Part shown: positions 14,507 through 16,088 of the stretch, piece after piece | Layout: every line of letters starts with the position of its first letter | Position numbering within the stretch: position 1 is the stretch's first letter | From: Candidatus Peregrinibacteria bacterium | GTDB taxonomy: Bacteria > Patescibacteriota > Gracilibacteria > UBA1369 > UBA12463 | DNA length: 16,088 nt | Reading direction: 5' to 3' | NCBI GenBank assembly: GCA_016215735.1 | Contig: JACRIA010000058.1 | Coordinates: 1 to 16,088 of the forward strand | The notes under the pieces: generated by a model | Seen by the model: only the letters and a program-made list of their open reading frames with translations | What the model was told of the DNA's origin: nothing | The model's database searches: none | Made by a program: the position numbers and the translations under genes

Positions 14507-15072
14507 AATATTGTTGTTATATACGCTACCGCTGTAAATATCATATAAACAAATGTGAGCACCATAACTCTTAAAAACATTTCTTTGTAATGAAATCTCG
14601 CTTCTTCTCCTATACTGCGCATTTTTGTCGTGTGCCTGTATATTTCCACTGTATAACTCATAAATACAAGCAAAATCAGAAACAAAACTATTAAATGATT
14701 ATTGTAAATATTCGGAAAAAACCATGTTTGATTTTGCCAATTATTTAAATATCCAATGCCCATTCCCGCGCCAACAACTGTTATAAGATGGCACATTTGA
14801 TCAATGATGAAGCCAGCCATAAATTTGTCGCTTTTGATTGATATGCTGATTTTTGTAAAATCTATAACCGCGTGAATTACGCCGAGGCCGAAAATAATCA
14901 GCGCTGTTTCCAGATTTAGATAAGGAAAAATCAGGATTGCGCTTACGACAACATGGATTGCGGAATGAATAATGACGCCCCACGCGCTTTCAACTTTCCA
15001 TTTAACGAGTTTTGACGGCTGAAACACGAAATCCGCTAACAAATGCGCTAAAATTAAATATAAAATAACCAT
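14503..15072 (-). CDS. DUF3307 integral membrane protein
   Basis: 189-residue polytopic membrane protein with about five or six hydrophobic helices. It matches what I know of DUF3307: HLLADFVFQ (10-18) near the start, then HSAIH (36-40), HAVIDFTK (67-74) and DQMCH (91-95). Repeated His/Asp pairs inside or beside membrane helices suggest a metal or proton site, which is an inference; the family has no settled function. It sits 3 nt after the cyclic-nucleotide-binding gene and overlaps the SLOG gene by 4 nt, so the three proteins are very likely made together. Confidence 0.85.
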   Translation of the reverse strand: MVILYLILAHLLADFVFQPSKLVKWKVESAWGVIIHSAIHVVVSAILIFPYLNLETALIIFGLGVIHAVIDFTKISISIKSDKFMAGFIIDQMCHLITVVGAGMGIGYLNNWQNQTWFFPNIYNNHLIVLFLILLVFMSYTVEIYRHTTKMRSIGEEARFHYKEMFLRVMVLTFVYMIFTAVAYITTIL

Positions 15073-15075
15073 ATT

Positions 15076-15522
15076 TTAAACTGTTTCTGTTGATTCGTTT
15101 TTCTTCATGCGCTCGATGATGTCATGGCTGATTTTGGAAGCGAGACTGGAATTTTCCTGCAGAAATTTATCAAAATCCGTTTTTTTCAATATAAAAATTT
15201 CCGCGTCGTCAATTGTTTTTGCGCTGGCATTGCGAGGCCTATTGGAAATAAGCGCCATTTCGCCGAAAACTTCGCCGTCAGCGAGAACCGCGAGTTCTGT
15301 TTTTTGCTGGCCGATTTCATCCGAACCTTTAAAAATTTCGACTTGGCCTTTTTTGATAATACACATGAAATCGCCGGGCTCATTTTCGCGCATAACAAAA
15401 TAATTAGCTGGAAAAAACTGCAAAACCGAAACTGACAATATATTCGCGATATCCGAATCCTGCATTTCGCTGAAAATCGGAAGCGCTTTTAGACCTAATA
15501 TGATTTTATTTTCTTCTGGCAT
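15076..15522 (-). CDS. Cyclic nucleotide-binding (CRP/CAP-type effector) domain protein
   Basis: 148-residue stand-alone cNMP-binding domain, without the helix-turn-helix of CRP/FNR regulators. The beta-roll runs about 12-115: LPIFSEMQDSDIANIL (14-29), GDFMCIIKKGQVEIFK (50-65), then the phosphate-binding cassette GEVFGEMALISNRPRNASA (83-101). E88 and R97, which contact the ribose and phosphate in known cNMP binders, are both present, so real nucleotide binding is plausible. The C-terminal helix (about 113-140) could contact a partner. It is the first gene of the operon with the DUF3307 and SLOG genes and may gate one of them. It has its own promoter with a leader of about 16 nt and no Shine-Dalgarno. 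Confidence 0.9.
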   Translation of the reverse strand: MPEENKIILGLKALPIFSEMQDSDIANILSVSVLQFFPANYFVMRENEPGDFMCIIKKGQVEIFKGSDEIGQQKTELAVLADGEVFGEMALISNRPRNASAKTIDDAEIFILKKTDFDKFLQENSSLASKISHDIIERMKKNESTETV

Positions 15523-15545
15523 GGGCGAAGGGGTTATTTGTAGAT

Positions 15546-15574
15546 ATTATACCACCCCCGTCCCCGCCTGGCAC
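15546..15574 (-). promoter_or_regulatory. Promoter of the cNMP-DUF3307-SLOG operon
   Basis: On the minus strand GTGCCA (15569-15574), 17 bp, perfect TATAAT (15546-15551). The -35 box is weak (four of six), and the spacer is G-rich because it is made of the 13-bp tandem repeat. That mix suggests a promoter that needs an activator or is under control of a factor on the repeat. Confidence 0.5.
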
Positions 15575-15584
15575 CCCCGTCCCC
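15553..15584. repeat. 13-bp tandem repeat between divergent promoters
   Basis: CACCCCCGTCCCC occurs at 15553-15565 and again at 15572-15584, 19 bp apart start to start. One copy overlaps the minus-strand spacer and the other lies just before the plus-strand TTGACA. The CCGTCCCC end matches the outer arm of the REP-like palindromes near rpsO. Confidence 0.6.
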
Positions 15585-15586
15585 TA

Positions 15587-15615
15587 TTGACAATTTGGTC
15601 GAGATGTTATATAAT
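15587..15615 (+). promoter_or_regulatory. Consensus sigma70 promoter of the PAS gene
   Basis: TTGACA (15587-15592), 17 bp, TATAAT (15610-15615): a full match to consensus in both boxes and spacing. The predicted start near 15622 gives an A-rich leader of about 25 nt without a Shine-Dalgarno. Confidence 0.75.
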
Positions 15616-15646
15616 TTATCTAACAAAACATAAAAACAAATAGTTT

Positions 15647-16088
15647 ATGCTTCCTCTCAACCAAAGCAGAAAAATTGCCCTTATAGCTGTTGCGCTTTTT
15701 GTGGTTTCTATGGGAATTTTGTTTGTATTCACTCAAAAAGACAGCTTATTGTCCGGCAGCCTTAAAAGTCAGATATTCGGAGAAACTGGCGGCAATTCGA
15801 GAGAAGAAATGGTTAATTCCAGCGCTGATCCTGTTGTTGTAATTGATTCAGAAAATAAAATTTCTTACACAAGTCCGAGCTTTAAAGAATTGCTTGGATA
15901 CACTGATGAGGAATTGAACGGCGTGGATTTTTTCAAACTTGTGCATCCGGATGATGCTTCTGATATCGCGAGTTTTGTGACGAAAATCGTTCAGACAAAA
16001 GAGGAAATGAAAAATCTTGGGCCTTACAGAATAAAGGATAACGGTGGCGAATATAAGGTTTATATGGCTTCTGCGAGCGTTGTTTCGA
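15647..16088 (+). CDS. Membrane-anchored PAS-domain protein, 3' end outside the window
   Basis: An open frame from the ATG at 15647 runs to the window end (147 codons, no stop). Residues 9-29 (KIALIAVALFVVSMGILFVF) form one membrane helix, then a short linker, then a PAS domain from about 51: SADPVVVIDSENKISYTSPS (58-78 region), FKELLGYTDEELNGVDFFKLVHPDDA (79-104 region) and GGEYKVYMASASVV (133-146). PAS domains sense small ligands, redox state or light, and feed an output domain, often a histidine kinase or diguanylate cyclase. The output domain is not in the window. It is divergent from the cNMP operon. Confidence 0.85.
   Translation, partial: MLPLNQSRKIALIAVALFVVSMGILFVFTQKDSLLSGSLKSQIFGETGGNSREEMVNSSADPVVVIDSENKISYTSPSFKELLGYTDEELNGVDFFKLVHPDDASDIASFVTKIVQTKEEMKNLGPYRIKDNGGEYKVYMASASVVS

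Overview
The window is a 16 kb stretch of an AT-rich bacterial genome with densely packed genes. The gene set suggests a member of the Candidate Phyla Radiation (Patescibacteria), though this is an inference from style and not a marker-gene placement. The clues are a very large cysteine-rich envelope protein ending in SLH repeats, a DUF3307 membrane protein next to a TIGR00725/SLOG protein, a slightly short S15, and no Shine-Dalgarno sequence in front of any of eleven visible start codons. The standard bacterial code (table 11) fits: long ORFs are uninterrupted and several end in TGA.

Left end (1-2000, + strand) is accessory. It holds the C-terminal part of an AbiEii-type nucleotidyltransferase toxin whose upstream coding sequence is broken by two A-run frameshifts, an AAA/DUF4143 ATPase with its own promoter, and a probable decayed Ohr/OsmC peroxidase fragment.

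Centre (2025-9342, - strand) reads right to left: rpsO, pnp, an ABC exporter half-transporter, a large methyltransferase/unknown/P-loop kinase fusion, and a GreA/GreB-type factor. The ABC and fusion genes each have a TTGACA promoter whose -10 box lies only 6-8 nt before the ATG, so they are predicted to be leaderless. The rpsO-pnp pair carries several RNA hairpins, including a long-range pairing that would bury the pnp start codon.

The stretch 8904-9575 around rpsO contains palindromes that share a GGGGACGG.. / GTCGCC-NNN-GGCGAC core and look like a REP-type repeat family, plus a possible three-way-junction structure just after the SLH gene.

Right part (9576-15522, - strand) has the 1412-residue SLH protein with a strong promoter. 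Upstream of it is a tight operon of a cyclic-nucleotide-binding protein, a DUF3307 membrane protein and a SLOG-family nucleotide-binding protein (3-nt gap, then a 4-nt overlap). A membrane-anchored PAS protein (cut by the window end) is divergently transcribed, and a 13-bp GC-rich tandem repeat lies between the two promoters. The last four genes look like a small signalling locus. No tRNA, rRNA, CRISPR array or intact insertion sequence was seen.
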